Source: Siniperca chuatsi
Lineage: Eukaryota > Chordata > Actinopteri > Centrarchiformes > Sinipercidae
Assembly: GCF_020085105.1 (NCBI RefSeq)
Contig: NC_058046.1
Span: 26,044,675-26,108,674, forward strand
Direction: 5' to 3'
DNA: 64,000 nt
Shown here: piece after piece, positions 12,060 to 26,300 of the stretch
Position numbering within the stretch: the stretch's first letter is position 1
Layout: each line of letters starts with the position of its first letter
Notes under the pieces: generated by a model
The model's input: only the letters and a program-made list of their open reading frames with translations
The model's database searches: none
Told to the model about the DNA's origin: nothing
Program-made: the position numbers and the translations under genes

Positions 12060-12300
12060 ACGTTTTCATGTAATATATATATATATTACATTTCCCATGT
12101 CAAATGTCTCAGTATGTGTATTCACCAAATTGCTGTTTCGCTTGTGATATTGTATGTGAAATTGCTGTTTTCACACGTCTTATTTCACATGAAATAACGG
12201 GAAACCACATGTGCCTACATGTGCATTTTTCACATGTGAAATGGTGTTGTAAGCCTAGTTGCACATGTGATAAACATGTGAAATGGTGTTCCACATGTGA
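12060..12300. repeat. Clustered CACATGTG palindromes and short TA repeat
   Basis: A TATATATATATA run (about 12074-12086) is followed by several copies of CACATGTG or half-copies, with the phrase CACATGTGAAATGGTGTT present about twice between 12233 and 12292. It looks like a degenerate local tandem duplication in the ccno-tut7 intergenic space. Confidence 0.5.
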
Positions 12301-12639
12301 GGAATTAAAATGTAGGCCATTTGTCTGTAAGGGTCTATACGGGTAGCCTATTTCTTAGGCTATATGATTGTTTTTATACGAAAAATGTGTTATTGTTGTT
12401 ATGATTGTGCAAAATTAAGGAACGTCTCAAAATAGTAGGCCTAACACATGAGAAACAACAGTGGAGATGGGTTATGTCATTGTTTATCCATAAGATAGCT
12501 CCAGTTTTAGTTTCAGAAGCTTTCCCACCTGACTTTGTTCTTTGTTTCAAATTGTCACCTAGATGCAGTTCATAATAATATAATAATATTTTATACTGTT
12601 AGAATGATTTTGTCTAATATTAAAAATTATTAGATTAGA

Positions 12640-12798
12640 GTGACCTGTCCTGTTTTTGCGGTGGGCGGAACTGGAACGCTGAAGACTACAAAACAGACAA
12701 GCCGTACGTCACCTTTCAAACTCCAGTGCAAGACAAGCGATCATGCCAAGTCAGACCTGAACAAGACTTCAAGTATGCCCTCTGTACACGAGAAAAAG
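12640..12798 (+). promoter_or_regulatory. tut7: tut7 promoter and likely 5' UTR exon
   Basis: A GC box (GGGCGG near 12663) and a CRE-like TACGTCA lie just upstream of a stretch ending in AAAAAG|GTATTT at 12798, which would be the donor of a non-coding first exon. The coding exon then starts after a CTGCAG acceptor at about 13598. The exact start site cannot be fixed from sequence alone. Confidence 0.4.
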
Positions 12799-12904
12799 GT
12801 ATTTTAATGGCCGTAATGTTCTTTATGGGTAATTATCGCTGCCATATTACTGATGATTGTCTTTACCGCAGCTGCAGATTGAACAGTTTAACAAAAACTA
12901 TAAA

Positions 12905-13260
12905 ATAAACAGTTACGCTAGCTGTTGCTAGCTGGTTAGCTAGCTGTTAGGCGTCCTTGCTAATAAGCTAAATAGCAGGTAGCTAACAGTAACGTTAGCT
13001 GGGCTAGCTATATGTGGCGAGTTAGCGAACGTTAAATGTGGAGATTAACACTGATTTGTTGACGCTGTGTTATCTATACGCGTGATAAAGTTAAACGCCG
13101 TTCACTCGAGGAAGAGGAAGAAGTAACGTTAGAGGCAAATCAAATTGCAGCAGCTAGTAAGCTAGCTTACGCTAACACCATGACAGAACAATGTTAACGT
13201 TAGTTTGTCCACGGGGGTCAGATTTACAGCTTAGAACTGTCAACGTTCATAGCCAATAAA
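12905..13260 (+). repeat. AACGTTA / GCTAGC-rich block in tut7 intron 1
   Basis: At least four AACGTTA motifs plus many GCTAGC and TTAGC words. A very similar block sits in isca1 intron 1 (about 29040-29480). Such word-rich blocks just downstream of start sites are familiar in teleost genes; their role is unknown to me. Confidence 0.5.
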
Positions 13261-13616
13261 AGTCGGTTAACGGTTAACCGGACTTTGCAAAAGTCAGATA
13301 ACTGTGAAACACGAGACTAAATTTACACAATTTATCGCCAGCTGTCAGTTGGTTCAGTTTAAGCAAGCGCTGAATTCGAATAGTGGCTGTCTTTTATTCA
13401 GCTGCAAAGTTCTGCAACAGTCCGGTCTGAGTTACATGACAAGCAGTGAAAGCTGTGAGCAATTGCAGCCAATGAAAGTATGCATATACTTTCAAGGAAT
13501 ACAATCTGCAGATGATCCTGTTGGCATACAGTTTGTGTCAAGGATGTTTTGATTACATAATGACTATTTCCATATTAACTGAACATTTCATCCTGCAGTT
13601 TTAGTTTAAGTGAACC

Positions 13617-16600
13617 ATGGAAAACTCGGGCAGGCCTTACCGGGCTAGGCAAGGCGGCTGGGAGAGGGGAGCAGCAGCAGCAGCAGCAGACAAGGCAGAA
13701 AGCTGGAGGATCCAGGACCAGGGTCGAGGACAGAACTTCAGATCAGAGGGAGGTCAGCAGGGCAAGAACCAGGGAGGGCCCTACCGGGCCAGTCCCAAGA
13801 AGGGAGGACTGGGGCCCATGAGCTACTCCCCTGGTGGATTCAGAGGTGGTCACAGCCCCTCGCAGAAGGATGACCTCCGGTGGTTCTCAGGTCCTGAGAA
13901 CAGTGGTGGGAGTCGAGAAGATAACTGGAGAGAACGTTCGCAGCAGCACTGGAGGAGGAGCAACCAGGGAGAAGGTGCAAAGGAGGACAGTGATGGCAGT
14001 GCTCATACATCAGGTGAGGATTTGGAAACCAGACTCTGGGGAAGGAGTGGAACACTTTTAGGATTATCCCCACCAAAAAAAATCCAGGGCAGTCTCCCTA
14101 AGGCCACGGTCTCAATGGACACCTTTTAAAAATGGGGTACACCCCCACCCCCATATTTACTCTCCTACAATTGCGATCCTGATCACAGCGATGTAGTCTA
14201 TATTAAAATCTGGCTTGAGTCTGACTGTAAGAACTGGCTGTGCTCCATCATCCATGACATATAGCTACACATTACTGGTTGCCACTATCTCCACGAAAAA
14301 CAGTCAACATATTTTTGACACATGTATTTCTTCTTTCCAAAGGGAGAAGACGGAGAAACAGAAACAAGAAGAAAGCTTTTGCTGAAGAGAATAGGGGCCT
14401 TGAAGAGTCCACACTCTCAGCCACAGAGCTGCGCAGCCTACGGCAGGCAGAGAAGCGGCTTAACAGAGATGAGATCTACTGCCTGAAGAAGGTACAGGCT
14501 CTCAGTGTTGTCGTAGCCCAAATATACAGCCTTATGTATATTTGCTTTAGAGCTGCAATGATCTATTAATCATTTCAGTCATTTTTTTAAAGCAAAAATG
14601 CTGAGAAAATGTAATATTTTTGGTTATTGGACAGTTGGTCAGACAAAACAAGGCATTTTTCTCTATTTTCTGAAGTTTTATAGACCACTCGATTTTTAAT
14701 TGAGGAAATAATCAGCAGATTAATCAATAATTAAAATAATTGTTAGTTGCAGCCCAAATTTGCTTTGATATGTCTTTTTATTGTAGGTAAACCTGACAAG
14801 GCATGATTTCTGGAGTTGTTTCAGTGAAGCATTATTTGATTATGTTTAGGATTTAAGAACATTCATAAGAGTATAATTATTGCAGCTGTTGTCTGATGTC
14901 TGTGCTTTCCTCCTTTATTTTGTTTTAATTTGCTTCAGAGGTCCCACAGCAACCCTGGTGCACTGTACACCTGTGCTCTGTGTGATGTTCTCCTGGAATC
15001 TGTGTCTGATGCTTACAGGCATATCAGAGACAAACGGCACAAGAAGAAGGCCAGGGTGAGGGGTGAAAAAAAAAATAAAAAAAGCAACATCGCCATTTAC
15101 ATGAATACAGTAAATGTGTAGACAGATGATACTACTATACCGTCCTTGTACAGTAATAGTCTTAATGCATTAAAAACTTGGATTAACCCCTATTTGCTTG
15201 TGTGTTTATGTGTTTATAGGAGAGGCAAGAGCAGGTGATGCTGACTGAGATTCTGCCTCCTGGTCCAGAGCAGATCAGTGCAGTGAGTGCTGCATTAGAG
15301 GCTGTTGTCAAAGAACATGGGCTGAATGACCAGGATGTTGAGAGGAGACAATGTGTTGTCTCCATCATGCAAGACCTCCTTCTGTCCGTCCTGCCTGGTA
15401 AGTTTCCTAAAGATGAAATATTAGTTTGTTGACCGATACGTGACCTAAATTCCTCATTATGGTGATATTGCTTTGTAGCAGACAGGCTGCTGGCTCTTAT
15501 GCTTAACATCAGTTGATTATGTGAGTTATATGTTTTAATGTTCAATAACATTATTTTTTCTCTCTTTCTCTCATCTGTAGAGATCAGGCTCAGGCTATAT
15601 GGATCATCTTGCACTAAGTTTGGATTTAAGGATTCTGATGTCAACATTGACATTCAGTATCCACCTCATGTGAGTAGCCTAGTGTGAGTTTGATGGTGTG
15701 AATACTGGGTTGTTGTGTGTTTTTTTTTTTTTTTTTTTTTTTTTTTGGTGTATGTGTGTGTGTTTTTAATTGGGATTTCTCACTCATAACATATTTGAGG
15801 TTCAGGATAATTCATATTGGTGATAGATATTTAGAATGAATCAGCTTGAGTATGACTTCATGGCAGCCTTTTAAAGGGAGAACGAGTAGGATTTGTCGGT
15901 TGCGGTTTGTAAACACAACACAAAATGATTCTAAGCTCAAACTCAGCACTACAGACCTCAAGGGTAATTTTCTCAAAAAAGTTATTTGCATTGGTTGATA
16001 GTAGGACTTGTGTGTACATACACTGCTTGTATGCACACTGCTAGCAACAATTTTTTGAACGTTACATTTGTTGTAATGGAAAAGCCAATACTTTAGCAAG
16101 CTAATGAAGCTAACCCCCGACACCTACCTGTCCAACAGAAAACAAGCCAACTCCACATCCCTCTTCATCCTCATCCTCTCCTTCAGTGCTCACCAGCAGG
16201 TGAAAGCCAACCCCAGATTCACTCTCGTTTTGGAACGAGCTTTGTCTGCTTGGCGTTTCACCTCGCTATATTTGCGTGTCCGCAATTTTCATAGCTTCCT
16301 CTTGGCTGCGTGCTTACAATCTGGCACCTAGCCGCCATCACACCCTGCGCGCTGTTATTGGATGAGGGCTACACACCCACTGCCCAAAGGTTGACACCCA
16401 GAAATATCCCGAACATCGCAAAATAAAAATAAAAAATACAGGCAGAGGGCAGTCTCTGCAGATACAGACCACCACCACACACTCCTAGGTCATAAGTGAT
16501 GATTGAGAGGGACTATTTTTTGTCTGAATCTATACATTGTTTTTAGGAAAATCCTACTCATTCTGCCTTTTACGTAGAGAAGGGGACAGTTATGACATTA

Positions 16601-19600
16601 TGGTTGGCAAAATATTTCCATTGCAATTATTTTGTGTTCGTTATATTATAAACTTTAATGGTGATTGTTTTGTGGATGTTGTTTGTAGGACACACCACAT
16701 TCATATGTCCTTTTTTTTTTATATTGTATTTATGTTGTATGAAGGCTTTGAAATGGAATGTATTCACAGATGCATCAGCCAGACGTCTTGTTGTTGGTCA
16801 AGGAGAGCCTCTCTATGAGCCGTGAGTCACCTCGCCACCTCTTATTCATTTAACTGCAAGATTTGTTTTCCTTGTTAAGAAATTCCACCATAGAAAAGTC
16901 AGTCATGTGCTGGATTGTCATGGAGGTTTTAAATGTAATGTCTTGTTGTGTCCTCAGCTCTCTACGTTGAGCTGGAAGCTGATTTTCATGCCAGGGTGCC
17001 TGTGGTCATCTGCAAAGAGGAAAAGAGGTGGGTATCTTTGACAGTTGTTCAGTTACTGGGTTATTTGAATGACATATTTATGAGTTAAACTCTATGATTT
17101 AGAGAATCTCTGAAGTCATTATCTCTGACATATTCAGGTTGATCATTAATCAAGACATTATGAAACAACCAGAATGGGTTTTCTTACATGCAAAGAGAGA
17201 GGAAAAAAAGACAATTTCTCATATCAGGGTTACATTACCACATGCACAAGACCAGTAAACCACTAATGAACTGTTACTTTTCTCAACAGTGGCCTGATCT
17301 GCAAAGTGAGTGCAGGGAATGAAAACGCATTCCAAACCACCTCCTATCTTTCTGCTTTATCCAGCTGTGAGCATCTCCTCCTCCCACTGGTTTTGGGCCT
17401 CAGACGCTGGGCCCAGGTATGTTTCTAGTTGAGACCCTTACCTGTTGCTCACATTAGCCAGGCAACTAGTAAAAGGACCTCAGTATGCCTAAATTGTCTT
17501 TGTAAAACATTTTGTTTTCAACGTGTTGTTTCTGCTTCTGGCTTAGATCTGTGTGATCGACCGTGCAGAAGAAGGTGGGCTGCCACCGTATGTCTTTGCC
17601 CTCATGGTTATCTACTTCTTACAGCAGCGCAAAGAGTCCCTCTTGCCTACCTACCTGAAACAAGAGGTATGTGTTTCTTTTCATCTTGAGCCTTGAATGA
17701 ACTATACAGTATTCATTTCAGTATTGGTCCTGGGTAGTTGATTTCAATTGAAACTAATCTAATCATCTGGTTGTCTTTAGATTAAGGTGTTTTCACTCAG
17801 CAGGCTGTCAGACTTCAATCTCATGCATGTAGAGGATGGATATTTACACTGGGCTTACACCCCTTCCTCCAAAGAGTCATCACAGCCAGCAGAGGGCTCC
17901 TGTATAAAGGGAAAGGTAATCATGAAGACACACATGTAGTTGTTTTGTCTGAGTGTGTGTTGGGTCCTTATTTTTGGCAGTTTGATATATTGCTTTATGA
18001 TTTTTAATGTGCTTTTCCTATATCAGATGCTTTCTTTTTATTTTATTTTTCATCACAGTGAAAAAAAACAAAACTTGGACTTACATCATCTGCAGTATCA
18101 GAAGGTTCTATCATTCTGAACATCCTGCCTAGGTTTATTTGTGTCAAAGTTAATTGATTTGTCATGCTCCATCACTCAAAATACATTAGAAGGCAACCAA
18201 AACACAGCAAATGGTTCCTGAAGAAAAGATTGATTGTGTTGATGTTTAATGAGGGAAAAGGAAAATGTGTTGTTTAAATAGAATTTATATTTAAAAGAAA
18301 ATCTGGCAAACAGTCATGTATGCTTTTGGAAACTGGTAGTTGTGTGTGTGCCTGTGTGTGTGCCTGTGTGTGTGTGTGTGTGTGCCTGTGTGTGTGTGTG
18401 TGTGTGTGTGTGCCTGTGTGTGTGTGCCTGTGTGTGTGTGCCTGTGTGTGTGTGGGTGTGGTTTAGAAGAGGAGCAAAGGTATGCATAAATGGTCTTTCA
18501 ATCCACTATCCTAACTACTACCTGAAAGTATGTGATATATTTCTGTGCAGGTTCCGCTGGTGTTTCAGAGCCCTCACCCACCTGTGGAAGTTGGGCTTCT
18601 CTGGGTTGAAATGCTTCGCTTTTACTCACTGGAGTTCAACATGGCTGACAATGTGATCAGTGTGCGGACCAGTGCTGTCCTCTCCAGAGAGATGAAAGAC
18701 TGGCCGAAGAAACGCATTGCTGTGGAGGGTCAGAAGCTTTCTCATTTGTAGTACGGATTTGAAAGTGTTTGCTTTTGGGTACTGAAAAAATCACACATAC
18801 TTTCATGCACTGATGCTTTTGTAAGTGAAAAGGATCACAGGGAAAATGAATTCTATTGTCACTCTCATGTCTTGGTTAGTTTTGACTAGTGTTGTTTTAA
18901 CAATACCCAGAGTTAGTGGACCTACGCCCAGGTTGAAACAAACAAACAAGCAACAATGAAATGCCACTTTTGCAATTCCATATTCAAAGTTTATTTCCGT
19001 CTCAGCCATTAATGGACATGTTAATACAGTTGATTTTGTCGGTGGTATTTTGTTGATAGGCTGACTTGCTGTTAAGTAGTACTGAAAAGCTCCAAATGCC
19101 ATCCAACCAAAGATTTGTTAGTATAAGTCTATTAGCTTTTTAAATGATGAGCATAGTCACATTTATGTTGAATACATAGAGATTAATTACTCTTACATGG
19201 TTTAACCTCTAATGTCTCTGTTTCTGTGTTCAGACCCATTTGCAGTGAAGAGAAATGTGGCCCGCACGTTGAACAGCCAGCAAATGTACGAGTACATCCT
19301 CCACTGCCTCAAAACCACATACAAGTACTTTGCACTGCCACTCAACACACCAGCTGCTAGTCACAAGACAGAGGCACAGCGTGGACCCATTAAAGGGGCA
19401 AAGGCTAAGGCTTTGAATGAAGATATTGTGTCAGATTTCAGTCAGCTCAGCATTCACTCACAACATGCAAATCAACCTAAAGCTGTAGAAAATGGTCCTG
19501 AAGACTCTGATTGCATTATTGAAGAAGAGGAGGAAGTTGAAGACTACAGTGACTCCGATGAAGAGAGAGAGAAGGAAAAAGTGGACCTGGGCAAAAGCAG

Positions 19601-20317
19601 TCTCTCTGAGGATGAGGAGGATGAGGATGTAGACATTGATGTGGACACACATGACAGACACCACTTGGACAGCTTCACCACAGAAGATGAGGAGATTTTC
19701 CCAGTGGATGAGATCTCAGGGGAGGAGCTTTTGTCTGATGAGGAAGGTCCAGATTTGGATACACCTGGTTCAATTGATGAGGAAGAGGAGGTGGAGTTGG
19801 CACCTGTGAGCCTCTCACCTACATCTTTAGAGGATACAATTAAAGATGAAAGCCCAGAAAATAAAAACCAAAAACAGAGGCAACTGTCCTATGAGTTCAC
19901 CAGGCAAGCTTTCACCAGAGGAAAAGTAAGTATAGCCTCATGTTTCTTTTCACTTTACATGTAATATTTGAGTAGTTCTTTGGAAAGCAAGGTTCTGAAT
20001 GTTTAAAGTACTCAGAAATGTGTTTTTCTTATGTTTAAGTCCCCTAAAATGTCAGTCACTGCCAGTTACAAGCTAACAAACAACATAAACGAATAAAAGA
20101 TGCTAACCACACTTACCATTCTGATAAGTCTGCTAGTCGACGATTTTGGTGCACAATAGACTCCTCATCTCACTCGCACCACTCTCTGACCATGGATGTA
20201 TGTCTCTCATTCACATCCATGCTCTCAACGGCACAGGTCTAATGTGCAGCATTGGTGTGTGGGGCATTCAGACATCCAGAATTTGTCAATGAGGGAGAAA
20301 GATTAGATGTGCTTCCA

Positions 20318-20355
<38 letters not shown>

Positions 20356-23300
20356 CAAGAGTTTAGCAGAGTATTTTTACATACTTTTAAAACATGTCTG
20401 GAGGGGAAATTTAAGAAAAAAAACAACAAATTTCAAGCTTAAGTGAAGGTTTTAAAGTTATGTGTTAATGATTTTGGTTGTAGGTGACTGTAAGTTAAAC
20501 TAGACAAGACATTGTGTGAAATTGCTTATGTACATCATCTTTCCTTTGAATCTCTTAGTCACACCTGGTCGTGTGCAGCTTGTGCAAGCGTGATGGACAT
20601 CTGAAGAAAGACTGTCCGGAAGATTTCAAGAAAGTGCAGCTGGATCCTTTGCCGCCAATAACGCCAGAGTTTCTCAGTGTCCTTGACAAAGTCTGTGAGC
20701 AGTGCTACAGTGAGTATTATGTGATTGCATAAGCATTTGGGTCCGAGGTAATTTCATTAACGGCAATGAAATATGTCACCTACCTGTATTTTGTTAACTT
20801 CAAATGTATAAAATTTGCCAGTTTTGCTTTAAGCCAATGTTGAAAAGTTAAGAGGTATCACAAGTGAAATGCCATTACGAAAGTAAGAGCATTACCTTTT
20901 GGTATTTTTTTTTCTTTTTATACAAAAAATGGTTAAATTCAATTAAAATAAGCTTTGAAGGCAATTGGTTCGATTTATCTTTTACATGTTGCATAAACAT
21001 ATTGAATGAACAGTGGGGCTCGTGTGAGAACATTTCCATATTCTTCTCCTAAATCTCTTTTTTTTTCCTGTGAGGTTTGATTATTTGAGTGCTCCAAGTT
21101 TGATTCAGCAAACTCTTGATTGCACAATATTACTTGTTTCAACTTGATGAATGCCATCTGTTCATGAGTAGTTGTGCATTTGTGAGATTTAAACATTAGC
21201 ATAAATGATGCCCTCAAGTTTCTATAGAATGCTTAAAAAATTTTTAAAAAAAAAGTCACTTAACAAATGTACCAGTGTCAGTAGTTGCTTTTGGGGTAAC
21301 TGAAAACATTTAAACACATTACAGCTGTCACTGACGTGTTATCAGAGCAATACTGTGTTAAAAATAAAGAGATGGTTTAACATGAATTTAGATGAAGAAA
21401 TGTCTCTCTTAAAGCAGCGCAGTTCCTGACTTGGATTGGGGGGGGGCATCATTACAGTTTGGGGAAATCATTAAAATGAAGTGTATGACTTTGGTCAGAT
21501 CTGAGTATGGGTCTGTTTCCTTTTTAGCTGACTTCGCCCCAGATGAACTGGAAGTGGGTGTAAGAGAGCACATCCTTCAAGACCTGGAGATCTTTGTCAG
21601 ACGACAGTTTGCTGGTGAAGTAAACCGCCATCTTCACTGTTTAGCAACTTTAAAACTTAAACTAGCATAGTAATGCATGATATTGCATTGTATTGACTTG
21701 CCCCTTAACCACTAAGATGTTAGAACAGAGTGCACATTTATGATGATACTGACAAATCATGTTTTTGTGATGGACAGGAGCTCAACTAAAACTATTTGGA
21801 TCATCCAAAAATGGCTTTGGCTTCCGACAGAGTGACCTAGACATCTGTATGGTGCTGGAGGGGCGGGACACCATAGATGTAAGTTATCTTTTTATCTTAT
21901 TGCAAGGTTTATTTGCTTACAGTCACCTAAGAAGGCTTTCATCTGTCATTGTGGTCAGGTATGCTGTTGTCTAGCATAAGCCTTCTTTGCCTATTTTCAA
22001 ATTTCTTGTACCGCACTTCTGTGAGTTTTGTTTATTGTTGGATTGATGGAAAAGATTTATGTGTTGGTAGTCAGTGTTTCTGCTACAATCATTTGGCATT
22101 AAATGACATTCTGAGGCATTTGTAGTTATTGGTAATAGTGATTTGTTAGTGTAATTGATTGCAGTCTCCTAATCCATAAATTATAATTCGGTTCATGAAT
22201 TTCTTCCATAGGATGTTGACTGCATCAATATAATTGAAAGCTTGGCAAGACTGATGAGGAAACATCCAGGTTAGTAATAAGCCAAGGCAGTTTTATTTAT
22301 GTAACCTAAGATCACAAATTTCCCTCAAATGACTTTACAATCTGTGCAGCAGGCGACACCTAACAAGCCCGGCCAAGTAAAGCTAATGGTCAAATAATAG
22401 TTAATCCGATAATTTGACAAATTCCAAAGTAAGATGTAGAGTAAAAATGTATAAAATGTAAATGCATCCCTTTTTAACCTGTTTCCACATCTGCACCCTG
22501 TCACCAGTTCTGAAGAACATCCTGCCCATCACTACAGCAAAAGTACCCATCGTGAAGTTCTACCATGTTCGCACCGGCCTGGAGGGAGACATTAGCCTCT
22601 ACAACACTCTGGTACGCCCCAACTTAATTTTGTCTCAAATTGGCTGTTGAATAACTTATATCGTCATGCTTTAAGACAAACATCAAACATTTTCCCTTTC
22701 AGGCCCTGCACAACACACACCTGCTAGCTTCGTATGCTGCCATTGACAGGAGAGTGAAGATCCTCTGTTACGTCATGAAGGTTTTTGCCAAGGTGAGTCT
22801 GCTCACAGCTAAGGTGTCTTTGTATGTCTCCAGTGTCATATGATACTGTATATTTATATTGCATTGCCGTATTACCATATTTATTTTTATCCCATTACAG
22901 ATGTGTGATATTGGGGATGCTTCACGTGGCAGCCTCTCGTCCTACGCTTACACCCTCATGGTGCTGTTCTTTCTCCAGCAGAGAAACCCACCAGTTATCC
23001 CTGTGCTGCAGGAGGTACAAATGACGTGTTTTATAAAAAAAAAACAAAAAAAACCCAAAAGGTTCAAACTTTGTTTCTTTGAATTTCTGGTTTAGGATTA
23101 AACTATCCCAGAAACTATATTTTTATCTCTCCTGTCTAAACAACCTTTTAATTTAAACATGTAAAAGCAAACTAAGATTGACCTTACATAATCTCTGTTC
23201 TTGCCCTCCGAAAACCCAGTTTTTACTCAAAATTTTCTCTATGATTTTGATATTTTACATTCCAAACACCACCTGGTTGGGGGCCTTTTCGGAGCTATAA

Positions 23301-26300
23301 AGATTAATTTATTACTTAAATAGATTTCACTTTGTAGTATATATTTTATTTATTTATTTTTCCATTTGGGATGTTGAGTTATCTAATAGCAACTTTCTAT
23401 GTAGACAGACAATATTATATTCCCAAGTGTACAAATACACTTCTCTCAACTGTTGTTTGTTGCAGATTTATGATGGAAAGAAGCCAGAGGTGCTAGTTGA
23501 TGGCTGGAACGTGTACTTCTTTAATGACTTAAAAACGCTGGTGAGCATTTTGTAGTTTTACATATTGTGTGCGAGTGCTCCTGTAAACATTTTAGTGAAT
23601 ATGCATGTCACACCGTGTCTTAATAACACGTCCATCTTCACGTCGTCTTCCACCTGCAGCCCAGTCGCTGGCCACAGTATGGGAAGAACACTGAGACGGT
23701 GGGGGAGCTGTGGCTTGGCCTGCTCCGCTTCTATACCGAGGACTTCGACTTCAGAGAGCATGTTGTCTGTATCCGTCAGCACAGCCGCCTCACCACCTTC
23801 AACAAGCAGTGGACGTCCAAATACATCGTCATTGAAGGTCAGCTTTTGTGACAAACTCTGGGTCCAGACTTGTACAATAAAAAGATAAATAGATAACACA
23901 AAACACAGAAGCATGTAAGGATTTTTCCACTGGGTAGAAGCAACAGATTGTTGTGTCCGGGTTTAAAGTAATCACCTATTCAACAACACAGGTTGTCAAA
24001 CTTATTGTTTTGGTACTTTGGGAATCTTTATTATATGCTGCTGTCCATCCATCCATCAAATGCATATCACTCTTAATGATCAGCATAGTTGGATTGTTTT
24101 CTGAATCACAATGACTGTGAATGGCTGCTTGTAAATATTTTTCATTGTTGTTCTCTTCTGTTACAGATCCGTTTGACCTGAATCATAATCTCGGTGCTGG
24201 TCTGTCCAGGAAAAGTACGATTATTTCTGTCTGTTTTTATATGTCTTCTCTTGTCTCATTGCCTTTTGTTTTTGCCTCTTTATTTTTCTGTCTTTTCAAA
24301 TGTATTTTCTTGTCTTCTCACATTTCCTTGTTGTCATCAAAACAGTGACTAACTTCATCATGAAGGCTTTCATCAATGGCAGAACAGTGTTTGGCACACC
24401 AGTCAAAGCTTTTCCTCCCGTGTACCCCAGTCAGATGGTTAGTAGTTGCTGTCTAAACACTCCATTTGCATATTGTGGTGGAATTATCTAAGCATTAAAA
24501 TTGTGATTTGTCTTCATATTTCCCAGGAGTATTTCTTTGATCCTGAAGTTCTCACTGAGGGAGAAGTTGCTCCCAATGACCGCTGCTGCCGCATCTGTGG
24601 CAAGATCGGCCACTTCATGAAAGACTGCCCCTTGCGTAAGAAGTAGGTATAATCACAATACATGTCTGAATTTGTCACACTGTTAACTTACAGATAAATG
24701 TTAATCTGCACCATGGGTCAAGATACATGTTTGTATTTTATTGTGGATAATTTTGGCCCAGGTCCAAGCATAGAAGGGACTCGGAGAGAAGGCCGGAGCA
24801 CCTGCGAGACAAAATGGATACAGCGGAGGACGGCAAGGATCAGGTCAAGTACAAGACTGAGCACTGGAGGAAAAGAGATGCACTGGAGATGCGCTGCTGC
24901 TACTTGTGTGGATCAAGTGCCCACATCAAAAGGGACTGTCAGCTGTACCGAAGCCCTGCAGGTTCACACAGAGTTTATTTTATTTAATTTAATTTTTTTA
25001 GTTGCATTGTTAAGCCCTTCCAAAAGATACTTCTTTGAACTCCATTGTAGAACTGGCAGTTTTGTTTCTTCTTCTTGTTACTTTCTATTACATTAAAAAT
25101 ATAAAGCACAAAAAGCTATTTTGCATTGACGTTATAATATAAATGGATGGAAGACGTCAGTTGCTTCCTGTTGAATCTTTAATTGTCATTTGGCAGGTAA
25201 TGTGAAGATGGAAAGCTTTTCTTCCCCCTCTTCAGCCCACTTGAGGAATTTGAGAGAAAAGGAGAAACAGGTATGATCTCAGTTTTGTGACAGTCAATGA
25301 AAAATATTCTTTTAAAATGTGTTTTTCTGACACTGTGGTAGACAGCTATGTACACTGCTACACCTGTGCCCCTGTTTGTCTTCCTTTTTTCAGAGTTCAC
25401 CCATACAAGAAGAGAAGAAGAAGAGAAAGCAACAAAATGTGATATTAAGTCCACAAGCAGGTATGTAAACTTAATGTACTTTTTGCTTCATTGGAAAAAT
25501 GAAGTACTGTCCCAATGAAAGATTTAGCGCCTAATTGTCAGTGTCATAGTATAGCTGATTTAACATTTAATTTATTTAAAAATGTATTGTTTTATTTTAA
25601 ATTACTTCCTGGAACATATGCTCCACCTCACCTATCATAAAAAAATGTATTTTTTCCCCCTTAAGGATGCAGCTTTCCCTTCAGTATACATTGTGTCTGC
25701 CCATGTTTGAATTATTTTTCCCCGTATGCCCAACCCCAACAACTTATTTGAACCAAAAATATGTTTATAATTTATGGAGACATGGTGTTCTGTATATTTT
25801 CTACAGAATAATTAGTCTTAGTAAAAACTGTTGACAGTGTTCTTGTGTATTTTGGGTCAACTGTCTTGTTTAGGGCTGGTGAGGAGAGTGAATGAGAGCA
25901 AGAAATATTTGCAACAGGTTCAGGTTCATCCATCTTTCTCTGGACTCTGGAGAGCACGCTTACTGATGTTTTGGCTAAAGTTTAGTATTTTGCTCATGTT
26001 TTTGTCTGTTATATTCTATACATTCCAAGAACATATCTTGTGAGTGATCATACTTGTAACCTGAAATGATTTTGTGCAATTAAAGCAGCAAATAAATCAA
26101 GTACAGCGGTCAGTTTATCAGGATGAGGCAATCTGCTCTGTTTTGTCATTTAGCCTGATAAGAGAGGTAGTGTTTACATTACAAAAGTGTGCCAGTGTAG
26201 GTAAAAAAAAAAAAAAAAAAAAATGTTTTGGAGTAAATTTTGACAATTGCATTCTGGTTTGTTTCAGGTAGTATAACCTGCCGAAATTTGGGTCGCTCTG

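Noticed and set aside
15183-15653. 156-codon minus-strand open frame
   Set aside because: Runs across two tut7 exons and the intron between them on the opposite strand; the tut7 exons have family matches and good junctions.
18342-18656. 104-codon frame rich in valine and cysteine
   Set aside because: Its first half is translated TG microsatellite; the second half overlaps a real tut7 exon in the wrong frame.
25831-26043. Possible extra tut7 cassette exon after a GTTTAG acceptor at about 25873
   Set aside because: The final coding exon at 26268 joins in frame to 25460 without it, and no strong donor was found.
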